Assembly: GCA_022511485.1 (NCBI GenBank) | Contig: JAFLUJ010000168.1 | Span: forward strand, 1 to 16,578 | Reading direction: 5' to 3' | Length of the DNA: 16,578 bases | Source of the DNA: Oscillospiraceae bacterium | Lineage (GTDB): Bacteria > Bacillota > Clostridia > Oscillospirales > Ruminococcaceae | Shown here: piece after piece, positions 1-8,023 of the stretch | How positions within the stretch are numbered: the stretch's first letter is position 1 | Layout of the letters: each line of letters starts with the position of its first letter | Program-made: the position numbers and the translations under genes | Notes under the pieces: model-generated | The model's input: the letters and a program-made list of their open reading frames with translations, nothing else | Told to the model about the DNA's origin: nothing | The model's database searches: none

Positions 1-60
1 GGTTCGGGGGATGACCCTTTTTCAAAAGGGTCATCCCCCGATAGGAACGCAGATACAATG
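1..60 (-). repeat. Edge copy of a dispersed hairpin repeat
   Basis: Bases 4-21 and 24-41 form a perfect 18-bp inverted repeat with a 2-base centre: TCGGGGGATGACCCTTTT and its complement. Read on the minus strand it closely matches the first internal hairpin of the 346-bp element at 11192-11227, with GATGA in place of GAGA in the stem. The match continues for about 20 more bases on the side toward the gene (minus-strand TGCGTTCCTATCGGGGG against TGCGCTCATATCGGGGG at 11182-11198). The copy runs off the window at base 1, so its full extent is unknown. It lies directly downstream of the ABC exporter operon and could act on the 3' end of that mRNA, but no uridine run follows the stem, so it is not a classical terminator. 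Confidence 0.75.
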
Positions 61-81
61 CGCTGAATGCTGAATGATAAT

Positions 82-1890
82 TTACGCTGATGCAAACTGT
101 GAATTGTACAGTGATGCATAAAATCCCTGTTTTTCAAGAAGCTCATTATGAGTTCCCTGCTCGATGATGTCGCCGTCCTTCATTACAAGTATCAGGTCAG
201 CGTCACGTATCGTCGAAAGTCTGTGGGCGATAACAAAGCTGGTTCTGCCCTTCATAAGATTGTTCATAGCTTTCTGTATGCGGATCTCCGTTCTGGTATC
301 AACAGAGCTTGTAGCCTCGTCAAGTATCAGTATCTTGTTATCCGCAAGGATAGCTCTTGCAATGGTAAGAAGCTGCTTCTGTCCCTGAGATACATTGCTT
401 GCCTCCTCGTTAAGCTCCATGTTGTAGCCTCCCGGCAGAGTGCGGATAAATCTGTCCACATGAGCCGCCTTTGCAGCCTCTATGACCTCCTCGTCCGTGG
501 CGTCCAGTCTGCCGTAACGGATGTTCTCCATAATAGTTCCGTTGAAAAGCCATGTGTCCTGCAAGACCATTCCGAAGGCTTCCCGGAGACCGCTTCTGTC
601 AAAGTCCCTGACATCGTGACCGTCTACAAATATCGAGCCGCCGTTCACATCATAAAAACGCATGAGCAGCTTTACCATGGTAGTCTTTCCCGCACCGGTA
701 GGACCTACAATTGCAACTGTCTGACCGGCTTTTACCTTTGCGCTGAAATCATGGATGATGGTTTTGTCCGGATCGTATCCGAAATTGACGTTCCTGAATT
801 CCACGTCTCCGCGAATATCCGCAGGATCCATAGGATTATCTCCTGTAACAGGCTCTTCGGATTCTTCAAGGAATTCAAATACCCTCTCTGCCGCAGCCGC
901 CATCGACTGGAGCATATTTGATACCTGAGCAAGCTGAGTGATAGGCTGTGTGAACTGACGCACATACTGGATAAACGCCTGAATGTCACCTACGGAAATT
1001 CTGCCGTTTACCGCAAGCCATGCGCCGGTCACTGCCACTGCAACATATCCCAGATTTCCCACGAACATCATTATAGGCTGCATAAGACCGGATAAAAACT
1101 GGGACATCATTGCCGATCTGCAAAGCACCTTGTTGTCTCTGGAGAATTCCTCTACTGCTTTTTCCTCGCGATTGAAAGCCTTTACCACAAGATGTCCGCC
1201 GTAGACCTCCTCAACCTGACCATTTACGTGACCCAGATACTCCTGCTGCTGCTTGAAGTATTTCTGGGACTTTTTGACTACGATCATTACCAGTGTGGCG
1301 GATATGGGAAGTATAACAATAGCGATCAATGTCATAAGCGGACTGATGGAAAGCATCATTATCAGAACGCCGATAAGAGTTGTAACGGAGGTTATAAGCT
1401 GAGTGATGCTCTGGTTAAGGCTCATACCAAGTGTATCCACATCGTTGGTCACTCTCGAAAGGACTTCACCATAGGTGTTGCTTTCGTAGTATTTCATCGG
1501 TATGCGGTGTATCTTTTCGGAGATCTCCTTACGCATATTGTAGGTCATCTTCTGGGAGATACCACTCATTATCCAGCCCTGTGCAAATCCCAGCACGGAG
1601 CATATCAGATACATCACCATGACAGTAAGGATTATCTCCCCGATCCTGCCGAAATTTATTCCGTCCCCTCCGCTCAATTTGCTGACCAGACCGGTGTAAA
1701 TTTCTGTTGTAGCTTTACTTAAGACCTTCGGTCCTGCAATGTTGAAAACGGTGCTGCCTGCGGCGAATATACCGACAAAAATTACTGCAAGCCTGTATTT
1801 TGTCATGTATCTTACGAGCTTTCTGACTGTGCCTTTGAAGTCCTTTGCCTTTTCCATGGGCGGACCTCCGTGGCCTCTTCTTGGCGGCAT
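82..1890 (-). CDS. ABC exporter half-transporter (consensus-site subunit)
   Basis: A fused membrane and ATPase half-transporter of about 602 residues, probably one half of a heterodimeric multidrug, lipid or peptide exporter in the cytoplasmic membrane. The ATG at 1888-1890 (MPPRRGHGG) is chosen over an in-frame ATG at 1926 because AAGGAGG at 1900-1906 sits 9 bases before it; the gene then starts 1 base after the upstream stop. The ABC membrane domain has six predicted helices in the first ~330 residues. The nucleotide-binding domain has Walker A GPTGAGKT (about 396-403), Q-loop VLQD, Walker B ILILDE with catalytic Glu about 525, and switch His about 556 (IAHRLST). The signature is VSQGQ rather than the canonical SGGQ. 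Known heterodimers such as BmrCD and TM287/288 have this split, so the partner should be the neighbouring ABC gene. The substrate cannot be read from sequence. Confidence 0.93.
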   Translation of the reverse strand: MPPRRGHGGPPMEKAKDFKGTVRKLVRYMTKYRLAVIFVGIFAAGSTVFNIAGPKVLSKATTEIYTGLVSKLSGGDGINFGRIGEIILTVMVMYLICSVLGFAQGWIMSGISQKMTYNMRKEISEKIHRIPMKYYESNTYGEVLSRVTNDVDTLGMSLNQSITQLITSVTTLIGVLIMMLSISPLMTLIAIVILPISATLVMIVVKKSQKYFKQQQEYLGHVNGQVEEVYGGHLVVKAFNREEKAVEEFSRDNKVLCRSAMMSQFLSGLMQPIMMFVGNLGYVAVAVTGAWLAVNGRISVGDIQAFIQYVRQFTQPITQLAQVSNMLQSMAAAAERVFEFLEESEEPVTGDNPMDPADIRGDVEFRNVNFGYDPDKTIIHDFSAKVKAGQTVAIVGPTGAGKTTMVKLLMRFYDVNGGSIFVDGHDVRDFDRSGLREAFGMVLQDTWLFNGTIMENIRYGRLDATDEEVIEAAKAAHVDRFIRTLPGGYNMELNEEASNVSQGQKQLLTIARAILADNKILILDEATSSVDTRTEIRIQKAMNNLMKGRTSFVIAHRLSTIRDADLILVMKDGDIIEQGTHNELLEKQGFYASLYNSQFASA

Positions 1891-1891
1891 A

Positions 1892-4096
1892 TCACTGCAC
1901 CTCCTTTTCTGCACTTGTATTTCCAAGCTCCGATTCTGAAAGCTGTGACGAAGCTATCTGCTTGTAGACCTCGCAGCTTTCAAGAAGCTGTTTATGATTT
2001 CCCATTCCGGCGATACCGCCCTCGTCAAGGACGATTATCTTTTCCGCATTAAGTATAGTACTTATTCTCTGAGCTACGATTATTACCGTAGACCCTGCCA
2101 CCTTTTCGTTAAGCGCTTTTCTTAAAGCCGCGTCTGTCTTGTAGTCCAGTGCGGAAAAGCTGTCGTCGAAAATGTATATTTTAGGCTTTTTTGCAATTGC
2201 TCTTGCAATGGAAAGTCTCTGCTTCTGACCGCCGGAAACGTTGCTTCCTCCCTGTGCTATGGGACTGTCATACTTTTCCGGCTTCTCCTCTATAAAATCT
2301 GCTGCCTGAGCGATCTGCGCCGCTTCTGCAAGCTGCTCCCCCGACGCATCCTCACATCCGAAGCGGAGGTTTGAATCTATCGTACCGCTGAAAAGAACTC
2401 CCTTCTGAGGAACAAGTCCGATATTATCACGGAGATATTTCATATCAAGCTCCCGGACGTCAGTTCCGTCCACTGTTACCTTTCCTGCTGTAGCATCAAA
2501 GAAACGGGGGATAAGATTTATCAGCGTGGATTTTCCGCTGCCGGTGCTTCCGATGATAGCGGTGGTCTCACCCGGTTCGGCGGTGAAGCTTATACCGTGG
2601 AGGACCTCCTCCTCGGAATCTCCGTACCTGAAGGAAACTCCGTCAAAGGTCACACGTCCCTCTGTGATACCGTCTGTGAGAGCGCTGTCAGAATTTTTAA
2701 CGGAGGTCTCCGTTTCAAGGACTTCGTTGATACGGTTTGCGGAAACTGCCGCTCTCGGAAGCATAATGGAGATCATGGTCAGCATAAGGAAGGACATAAC
2801 TATCTGCATCGTGTAGGTAAGGAAAGCTATCATGTCTCCCACCTGCATATCTCCGGCGTCGATACCCTTTGCGCCGAACCATACGATAAGTACGCTTATA
2901 CCGTTCATGATGAGGGTCATAAATGGGAACATCACAGACATTACCCTGCTTGTGAAAAGCTGCGTCTTCATAAGATCGGTGCTTGCGCCGTCAAAACGCT
3001 TTTCCTCGTGCTCCTCCCGGCTGAAAGCCCTTATTACGGGAAGTCCGGTAAGTATTTCTCTCGTAACAAGATTAAGACGGTCAACCAGCCTCTGCATGGA
3101 TTTGAATTTCGGCATTGCCAGAGCCATAAGGATCAGCACCAGAAGCATTATCGCAGACACAGCCACAACTATTATCCAGCCCAGACCCGTACCTGTACGG
3201 ACTACCTTGATTATGCCGCCCACGCCGATTATGGGAGCGTAGAGAACCATTCTCAGCAGCATTACAATGACCATCTGTACCTGCTGGATGTCGTTTGTTG
3301 AACGTGTTATAAGGGACGCGGTAGAGAATTTATCCATTTCCGCATTGGAAAAGGAAACTACCTTGCGGAAGACCTTTTCCCGGACGTTCATTCCGAACAA
3401 AGCCGCTGTCTGCGCCGCAAAGAATCCCACCGCCACAGTTATCAGCGCCATGGAAAGCGCGATCCCAAGCATTCTGAACCCAGTCCTGAAAATGTATGTC
3501 ATGCGGATATTATCCATGTCAGCGCCCTGTGAGATAAGCTCGTTCCGTGCGAACTCCACAGCCATCTGGGACAGCATTATCTCACTGTATCCCTCAAAGG
3601 CTTCGTTTATTTTATCCACGACCGCCCCGCGCTGCTCCTCAGGCATCATAAGCAGAGCGTCGGTGAGGCTCATGCCATCGGGAAGCATCATTGCGGACAT
3701 CCCGCTGTCCGCAGGCATCTGTGACATATCCATATTATCAAGAGCGTAGACTACCGCAGCAGGATATGTTATATACTCCGCTGCATATTCCATAGCATTT
3801 TTTTCTTCGCTTTTGCTGCTGTAGGTCATAAGGGTGGCATTTTCACTGCCCTCCGAATAGTTGTAGTATTTCCAAAGCACTCCGCTTTTGTCAAACATGA
3901 GAAGCTTTTCAAACTGCTTTCCGCTTATTGTTTCAAGCACAGCGTTTTCGATACCGCCCTGCTGGATGCCCACGTCCACGATATTTGACGTATACTGCGG
4001 CAGAGCAAGATCGCAGGACGCCTGGATAATAAGCAGCACAAACACGATCGGCACGCATATCCATGACCTGCCAAGATGTTTAAGTATCTTTATCAT
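1892..4096 (-). CDS. ABC exporter half-transporter (degenerate-site subunit) with large extracellular insert
   Basis: A second half-transporter of 734 residues, well above the usual ~580. The extra length is a block between the first membrane helix (about 14-34) and the second (about 210-235). It is roughly 160 residues, polar and Met/Glu-rich, and should lie outside the cell. The ATPase domain has Walker A GSTGSGKST (about 516-524), Q-loop VPQK and an intact signature VSGGQ. The Walker B reads IYIFDD, so Asp645 replaces the catalytic Glu, and the switch His is Gln (about 676, VAQRIST). This subunit therefore supplies the degenerate ATP site, while its good signature completes the partner's active site. 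The start ATG (4094-4096) follows AGGAG and overlaps the end of marR by 17 bases, suggesting translational coupling. It is second in the operon and is presumably induced when MarR is released. Confidence 0.93.
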   Translation of the reverse strand: MIKILKHLGRSWICVPIVFVLLIIQASCDLALPQYTSNIVDVGIQQGGIENAVLETISGKQFEKLLMFDKSGVLWKYYNYSEGSENATLMTYSSKSEEKNAMEYAAEYITYPAAVVYALDNMDMSQMPADSGMSAMMLPDGMSLTDALLMMPEEQRGAVVDKINEAFEGYSEIMLSQMAVEFARNELISQGADMDNIRMTYIFRTGFRMLGIALSMALITVAVGFFAAQTAALFGMNVREKVFRKVVSFSNAEMDKFSTASLITRSTNDIQQVQMVIVMLLRMVLYAPIIGVGGIIKVVRTGTGLGWIIVVAVSAIMLLVLILMALAMPKFKSMQRLVDRLNLVTREILTGLPVIRAFSREEHEEKRFDGASTDLMKTQLFTSRVMSVMFPFMTLIMNGISVLIVWFGAKGIDAGDMQVGDMIAFLTYTMQIVMSFLMLTMISIMLPRAAVSANRINEVLETETSVKNSDSALTDGITEGRVTFDGVSFRYGDSEEEVLHGISFTAEPGETTAIIGSTGSGKSTLINLIPRFFDATAGKVTVDGTDVRELDMKYLRDNIGLVPQKGVLFSGTIDSNLRFGCEDASGEQLAEAAQIAQAADFIEEKPEKYDSPIAQGGSNVSGGQKQRLSIARAIAKKPKIYIFDDSFSALDYKTDAALRKALNEKVAGSTVIIVAQRISTILNAEKIIVLDEGGIAGMGNHKQLLESCEVYKQIASSQLSESELGNTSAEKEVQ

Positions 4097-4541
4097 CAGC
4101 GTTTTCTCCTTTCACTTTCGCATATTTTTCATATATCTCTGTCATTTCGGCTATAAGCCTGTAAAGCTGATCTATTCGTTCAGCTCCCATTTCCGTGTTG
4201 ACCATCTCAGTTATGCTGTCGATCTCATTCCTTGCCCGGTCAAGAATGTCGCTGCCCTTGACCGTGAGCCGCACCATCGTATTGCGTCTGTTTACCGAAT
4301 CGGTCTCCCGCCGGATAAATCCCCTGCTTTCCATGAATTTAAGACTTCTGGAAACGGCAGGGGGAGTTACATCAAGCTCCGAGGCGATCTCCGAAACGGT
4401 GATGTCCTCCCTGCCGTTCCTGATGATATTCATAATGCAGAACTCGCTGTGGGATATTCCCGCTCTGCCCGGAAGGGAAGCCATGATCTGGTGCATACGT
4501 CTGAATTGTTCGGCAAGCCTGTATTTGTCCGACCTTTGCAT
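4080..4541 (-). CDS. MarR-family transcriptional regulator
   Basis: A 153-residue winged-helix regulator, a normal length for MarR proteins, which act as homodimers on palindromic DNA. The DNA-binding part spans about residues 30-95: helix ITVSEIASEL, recognition helix TPPAVSRSLKFME (59-71), and an Arg-rich wing RRETDSVNRRNTMVRLT. Flanking N- and C-terminal helices would form the dimer interface. It is the first gene of the operon with the two ABC exporter halves, the classic arrangement of a MarR repressor controlling an efflux pump. A strong promoter and a perfect palindrome lie immediately upstream, so autorepression is likely. The ligand is unknown. The purine-rich GGGGGAAAAG before the ATG is the likely ribosome binding site. 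Confidence 0.92.
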   Translation of the reverse strand: MQRSDKYRLAEQFRRMHQIMASLPGRAGISHSEFCIMNIIRNGREDITVSEIASELDVTPPAVSRSLKFMESRGFIRRETDSVNRRNTMVRLTVKGSDILDRARNEIDSITEMVNTEMGAERIDQLYRLIAEMTEIYEKYAKVKGENADDKDT

Positions 4542-4603
4542 TTCTTTTCCCCCATAATGTCACGGTAAGGCAAATGCCTGCCGCTGAAATTGATTAACTT
4601 TGA

Positions 4604-4621
4604 TAACAATTAACATTGTTA
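4604..4621. promoter_or_regulatory. Candidate MarR operator palindrome
   Basis: TAACAAT-TAAC-ATTGTTA is a perfect inverted repeat with 7-base arms and a 4-base centre. It sits about 4-21 bases downstream of the start of transcription predicted from the marR promoter. Binding there would block the polymerase. Size and symmetry fit MarR operators; the assignment to this MarR is inferred from position. Confidence 0.65.
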
Positions 4622-4631
4622 GGCGTTTAAT

Positions 4632-4660
4632 ATAATATCACAGCTTCAATATGCTGTCAA
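4632..4660 (-). promoter_or_regulatory. marR-ABC operon promoter
   Basis: On the minus strand TTGACA (4655-4660), a 17-base spacer and TATTAT (4632-4637) form a near-consensus housekeeping promoter. The predicted start of transcription is near 4625, giving a leader of about 84 bases that contains the candidate operator. Confidence 0.75.
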
Positions 4661-4724
4661 TAGAAAAGGAAAAAGTTTCACCTGTTATACACATTCCGCA
4701 GATCAGTCCAATACGAGGATCAAA

Positions 4725-4805
4725 CCATATACATTTTATATATAATTTATATATAGTTTGTATATACAAAAAGGTATATTGTTATATCAAAAATGATATA
4801 TAAGA
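4725..4805. promoter_or_regulatory. AT-rich palindromic stretch upstream of the chemoreceptor gene
   Basis: Nearly pure A/T DNA with three ordered parts. There is a direct repeat TTTATATATA at 4735-4744 and 4746-4755, with an 11-base period. TTTGTATATACAAA at 4757-4770 is a perfect 14-base palindrome. TATATCA-AAAA-TGATATA at 4783-4800 has 7-base arms. It ends about 20 bases upstream of the likely -35 of the chemoreceptor promoter. Likely roles are intrinsic curvature, an UP-like element or regulator binding; none is proven by sequence. Confidence 0.45.
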
Positions 4806-4821
4806 TATGCTTTTTTAATCA

Positions 4822-4850
4822 TTCCCAATTTGACAAAAAATTGCTATAAT
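4822..4850 (+). promoter_or_regulatory. Chemoreceptor gene promoter
   Basis: Extended -10 TGCTATAAT (TATAAT at 4845-4850) with a weak -35 TTCCCA at 4822-4827, 17 bases apart. The TTGACA at 4830-4835 is only 9 bases from the -10, so it cannot be its partner. Transcription should begin near 4857, giving a leader of about 54 bases before the GTG at 4911. Confidence 0.6.
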
Positions 4851-4894
4851 TAAAGGTATCTAGATATGCTGCAATTAGGTGTATGCAGTATTTT

Positions 4895-4901
4895 AAGGAG
4901 G
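4895..4901 (+). promoter_or_regulatory. Ribosome binding site that fixes the GTG start of the chemoreceptor
   Basis: AAGGAGG, complementary to the 16S rRNA tail, lies 9 bases before GTG at 4911. The earlier in-frame ATG at 4866 has no such site and lies only about 9 bases after the predicted transcription start. Confidence 0.85.
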
Positions 4902-4910
4902 ATCTTTACC

Positions 4911-6887
4911 GTGAAATCCATTAGTAAAAAAATAATCTTAGCCAGTCTTGCTCTGGTGGGTGCTTCTCTGCTTCTTCTTGGAATAGTCAGCTGTGTGTTG
5001 TCGTACACATCTTCAAAAACTCTTGCAAGCACAGATATGCATTCAATAGTATTTTCCGCTTCCAAGCGCATACGCTGGCAGCTTGAGTCCTACACCAATA
5101 TTGCGGAGGATCTGGGAACGATCCCCAAGCTTGCAGACCCTAATGCATCAGCCGAAGAAAAACAGGCAGTTCTTAATTCAACCGCCGCTATGCATGATGG
5201 TGTGAACAGGTGTGGTATCGTAGACGCCAACGGAATCGGTCTGGACGGCAATGACTATTCAAGTTATGCTTTTTTCCAGACTGCTATAGACGGCAAAGTA
5301 ACTGTATGTGAACCTACAGTATCTCCTGTAACACACAAGGTCTCTATGGCAGCATCCGCTCCGCTGTGGCAGGACGGTGTTTATAACAGCACCATCATAG
5401 GCGTTGCTTATATCATTCCTGATGAGGAATTTCTTAACGACATAGTAAGAAATATCTACATAAGCGAAAACAGCATCGCATACATGATCGGCAATGACGG
5501 CGATACAATAGCCGCTATTGATTCGGATACTGTAATAAATGGCGAAAACATTGAAGAGCTTGCAAAAACAAATAAGGGCTACGAAGGCGTGGCTTCGGTT
5601 CATGCAAAAATGAGAGCCGGAGAGGACGGCTTCTGGCGCGGAAATTACAACGGACAAATGAGCTTCATGGCATATTATCCTATTGACGGCACTGACGGCT
5701 GGGTATTGGCTGCTTACGCTCCTGCAACGGATTTTATGTCAGAGTCATATACAGCCATATATCTTACAGCTATCCTGCTTGTTGTGTCGTTGGCTGTTGC
5801 TGTTTTCGTAGCTATAAAGCTGGGTGTATCAATCGGCAGACCGATCCGTCTCTGTGCAGAGCGTATCGACAAGCTTTCCGAGGGCGACCTTTCAAGTCCG
5901 CTTCCTGAGATCAAAGCCCAGGATGAGACCGGAACTCTGGCAAAGGCTACAAGCACACTTGTTGGCAAGCTCAACGGAATGATCCATGATATGGGACGTA
6001 TCCTTGGCTCTATGGCAGACGGCGATCTCAGTGTCAATACCTCCGAGGGTAAAGCCTACTACACCGGAGACCTTGAGCAGCTCCGTATTCATGCAAAGGA
6101 TATTACTTTAAAACTCAATGATACGATGCTAAACATAAATAATGCTTCCGATCAGGTTGCATCCAGCTCCGATCAGGTTTCCGGAGCGGCAATGATGCTT
6201 TCTCAGGGCGCAACAGAGCAGGCATCCTCAATAGAAGAGCTTGCTGCTTCAATACATATGATCTCGGATCAGGTAACACTCAATTCCGAAAGCTGTTCCG
6301 AGGCACGTTCACTGGTTATGGAGACCTCCAATTACGTTGACAGTGCAAACAATGAAATGACACGTCTCACCGAAGCTATGAACGAGATCAACGATACATC
6401 AGCTCAGATAAGCAATATCATCCAGACTATCGACGATATTGCTTTCCAGACAAATATCCTTGCTCTTAACGCGGCAATTGAGGCAGCACGCGCAGGTGAA
6501 GCAGGAAAGGGATTTGCTGTTGTTGCTGACGAAGTAAGAAACCTTGCTTCAAAATCCGCAGAAGCAGCAAAGGATACAGCGGCTCTTATCGAACAGGCTA
6601 TTTCAGCAGTTCATAACGGAACATCAATTGCTGACAGTACCGCTTCTGCAATGAAGAGCGTGGGCGAGAGAACTTCCTCTGTTGAGGAGATCGTCAATAA
6701 GGTTGCTTCTGCAAGCGAGCAGCAGGCGGACATGATCGTTCAGGTAACTACAGGAGTTGAACAGATTTCATCAGTAGTTCAAAACAACTCAGCTACAGCA
6801 GAGGAGTGTGCTGCAACCGCCGAAGAGCTTTCCGGTCAGGCTGCACTGCTTAAAAATCTTATCGGAGCATTCAAGCTTCGCAGCTAA
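4911..6887 (+). CDS. Methyl-accepting chemotaxis protein with dCache sensor
   Basis: A transmembrane chemoreceptor of about 658 residues that would bind a small molecule outside and signal to CheW/CheA inside. From the GTG start: helix 1 at about 7-29 (Leu/Ala/Val-rich), then an extracellular double-Cache-type domain (about 35-275, with DANGIGLDGNDYSSYAFFQ typical of Cache modules). Helix 2 follows at about 284-305, then a HAMP domain with a second HAMP-like stretch (ILGSMADGDLS), then a long coiled-coil signalling domain. The invariant hairpin tip DDIAFQTNILALNAAIEAAR begins at residue 508. The protein ends LLKNLIGAFKLRS with no CheR-binding pentapeptide. No che or flagellar genes are nearby, so it is an orphan receptor acting in trans; it could serve motility or type IV pili. 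It is monocistronic, with its own promoter and terminator. Confidence 0.95.
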   Translation: MKSISKKIILASLALVGASLLLLGIVSCVLSYTSSKTLASTDMHSIVFSASKRIRWQLESYTNIAEDLGTIPKLADPNASAEEKQAVLNSTAAMHDGVNRCGIVDANGIGLDGNDYSSYAFFQTAIDGKVTVCEPTVSPVTHKVSMAASAPLWQDGVYNSTIIGVAYIIPDEEFLNDIVRNIYISENSIAYMIGNDGDTIAAIDSDTVINGENIEELAKTNKGYEGVASVHAKMRAGEDGFWRGNYNGQMSFMAYYPIDGTDGWVLAAYAPATDFMSESYTAIYLTAILLVVSLAVAVFVAIKLGVSIGRPIRLCAERIDKLSEGDLSSPLPEIKAQDETGTLAKATSTLVGKLNGMIHDMGRILGSMADGDLSVNTSEGKAYYTGDLEQLRIHAKDITLKLNDTMLNINNASDQVASSSDQVSGAAMMLSQGATEQASSIEELAASIHMISDQVTLNSESCSEARSLVMETSNYVDSANNEMTRLTEAMNEINDTSAQISNIIQTIDDIAFQTNILALNAAIEAARAGEAGKGFAVVADEVRNLASKSAEAAKDTAALIEQAISAVHNGTSIADSTASAMKSVGERTSSVEEIVNKVASASEQQADMIVQVTTGVEQISSVVQNNSATAEECAATAEELSGQAALLKNLIGAFKLRS

Positions 6888-6903
6888 TATGATATTAAAA
6901 AGG

Positions 6904-6937
6904 CGGACATCTGCTTATCAGCGGATGTCCGTTTTTT
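6904..6937 (+). terminator. Intrinsic terminator of the chemoreceptor gene
   Basis: CGGACATC (6904-6911) pairs with GATGTCCG (6924-6931). The stem extends inward by TGC/GCG with one T-G wobble and leaves a 6-base loop. TTTTTT follows at 6932-6937. It lies 16 bases after the stop codon. Confidence 0.93.
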
Positions 6938-6967
6938 GCGTATTAAGGAAGTTCCCGGCTTAACATC

Positions 6968-7004
6968 TTGATTTCACAGTGTAATTTGTGATATAATTAT
7001 ATCA
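6968..7004 (+). promoter_or_regulatory. LysR gene promoter with palindromic -10 region
   Basis: TTGATT (6968-6973), an 18-base spacer and extended -10 TGATATAAT (TATAAT at 6992-6997). The -10 lies within a perfect 16-base palindrome, TGATATAATTATATCA (6989-7004). Almost the same sequence covers the -10 of the next gene at 8044-8059. This could be a shared operator, possibly for this LysR protein, or simply a common promoter form here. Confidence 0.65.
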
Positions 7005-7043
7005 GAAATCAGGATACAGAAATAATTCAGGAGATAACTTACT

Positions 7044-7964
7044 ATGAATGTTTTGCACATGAAATATGCAGTTGAGGTCGCAAAGGCAGGCTCTATAAAT
7101 AAAGCCTCGGAAATACTGCTTGTTGCCCAGCCTAATCTGAGCCGTTCAATAAAAGAGCTGGAGGTCAGTCTCGGTATAGTGATCTTTGACCGTTCATCAA
7201 AGGGAATGACATTGACTCCCGAGGGAGAAGAATTTATCGGCTATGCCACAAAAATACTTGACCAGATAAATGATGTTGAACAAATGTATAAGAACGGTCT
7301 TCCCCAAAAGCAAAAATTTTCCATTTCGGTGCCAAGGGTAAGTTATATTTCAGAGGCCTTTGCCAGATTTTCGCTCAGTATAGATGTAAATCCAGCTGAG
7401 ATATTTTATATGGAAACAAACTCCTACCATGCGATCCATAATATTCTGAATTCAGATTACAATCTGGGGATAATCAGATACGCAAAACACTTTGATAAAT
7501 ATTTTAAGGCGCTGATGGAGGAAAAAGAGCTTGTATATGAGCAATTAGCAGAATTCCGTCATGTTCTTTTGATGCATAGGGACAGTATGCTTGCATCTCT
7601 TGAAGAGATACATTTTTCAGATCTGATCTCTCATATGGAAATTGCTCATGCAGACCCCTTTGTGCCTTCTCTGCCGACAGCTCAGGTGCGCAGAGAGGAG
7701 CTTCCCGACGATATAGGACGCCGTATTTTTGTATTTGAACGTGCAAGCCAGTTTGAGCTGCTTTCCGAAAACAAGGACACTTTTATGTGGACTTCTCCTT
7801 TACCGAGCAAGGTGCTTGAACGGTACGATCTTGTGCAGCGGGAATGTCCTGACAGCAACAGGCTTTACAAGGACGTTCTGATCTATCGTAAGGAATACAA
7901 GCTGACAGATCTTGATAATCGTTTTATTTCCGAACTGCACAGATCCAAACAGCTATATTTATAG
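7044..7964 (+). CDS. LysR-family transcriptional regulator
   Basis: A 306-residue protein with normal LysR architecture. The N-terminal winged helix-turn-helix (about 1-60) contains AGSINKASEILLVAQPNLSRS and ends with the FDRSSKGMTLTPEGEEF motif typical of the family. A linker helix leads to a periplasmic-binding-like effector domain (about 92-300, starting FSISVPRVSYISEAF). The ATG at 7044 follows CAGGAG (7028-7033) with 10 bases between. LysR proteins usually act as tetramers, often on their own and neighbouring promoters. The target and effector are not clear: no metabolic gene adjoins, and the gene ahead of it and the one behind it lie on the same strand under separate promoters. A link to the HD-GYP receptor gene downstream is suggested only by the shared promoter palindrome. 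Confidence 0.92.
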   Translation: MNVLHMKYAVEVAKAGSINKASEILLVAQPNLSRSIKELEVSLGIVIFDRSSKGMTLTPEGEEFIGYATKILDQINDVEQMYKNGLPQKQKFSISVPRVSYISEAFARFSLSIDVNPAEIFYMETNSYHAIHNILNSDYNLGIIRYAKHFDKYFKALMEEKELVYEQLAEFRHVLLMHRDSMLASLEEIHFSDLISHMEIAHADPFVPSLPTAQVRREELPDDIGRRIFVFERASQFELLSENKDTFMWTSPLPSKVLERYDLVQRECPDSNRLYKDVLIYRKEYKLTDLDNRFISELHRSKQLYL

Positions 7965-8023
7965 TTGCGTGATAAATTATGATTTACTTTAGCAGACCGT
8001 AATAATAAATTTTCTCCATATAC

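Noticed and set aside
63..76. Tandem CTGAATG repeat just after the ABC operon stop
   Set aside because: Only two 7-base units; too short to be meaningful.
148..921. Long plus-strand frame opposite the first ABC gene
   Set aside because: Cys/His/Tyr/Ser-rich shadow of a well-supported coding region with no recognisable domain and no ribosome binding site.
4830..4850. TTGACA and TATAAT as a matched promoter pair for the chemoreceptor gene
   Set aside because: They are only 9 bases apart; a sigma-70 type promoter needs about 17. The extended -10 alone is the better reading.
4866..4910. ATG at 4866 as start of the chemoreceptor gene
   Set aside because: No ribosome binding site and very close to the predicted transcription start; GTG at 4911 has AAGGAGG at ideal spacing.
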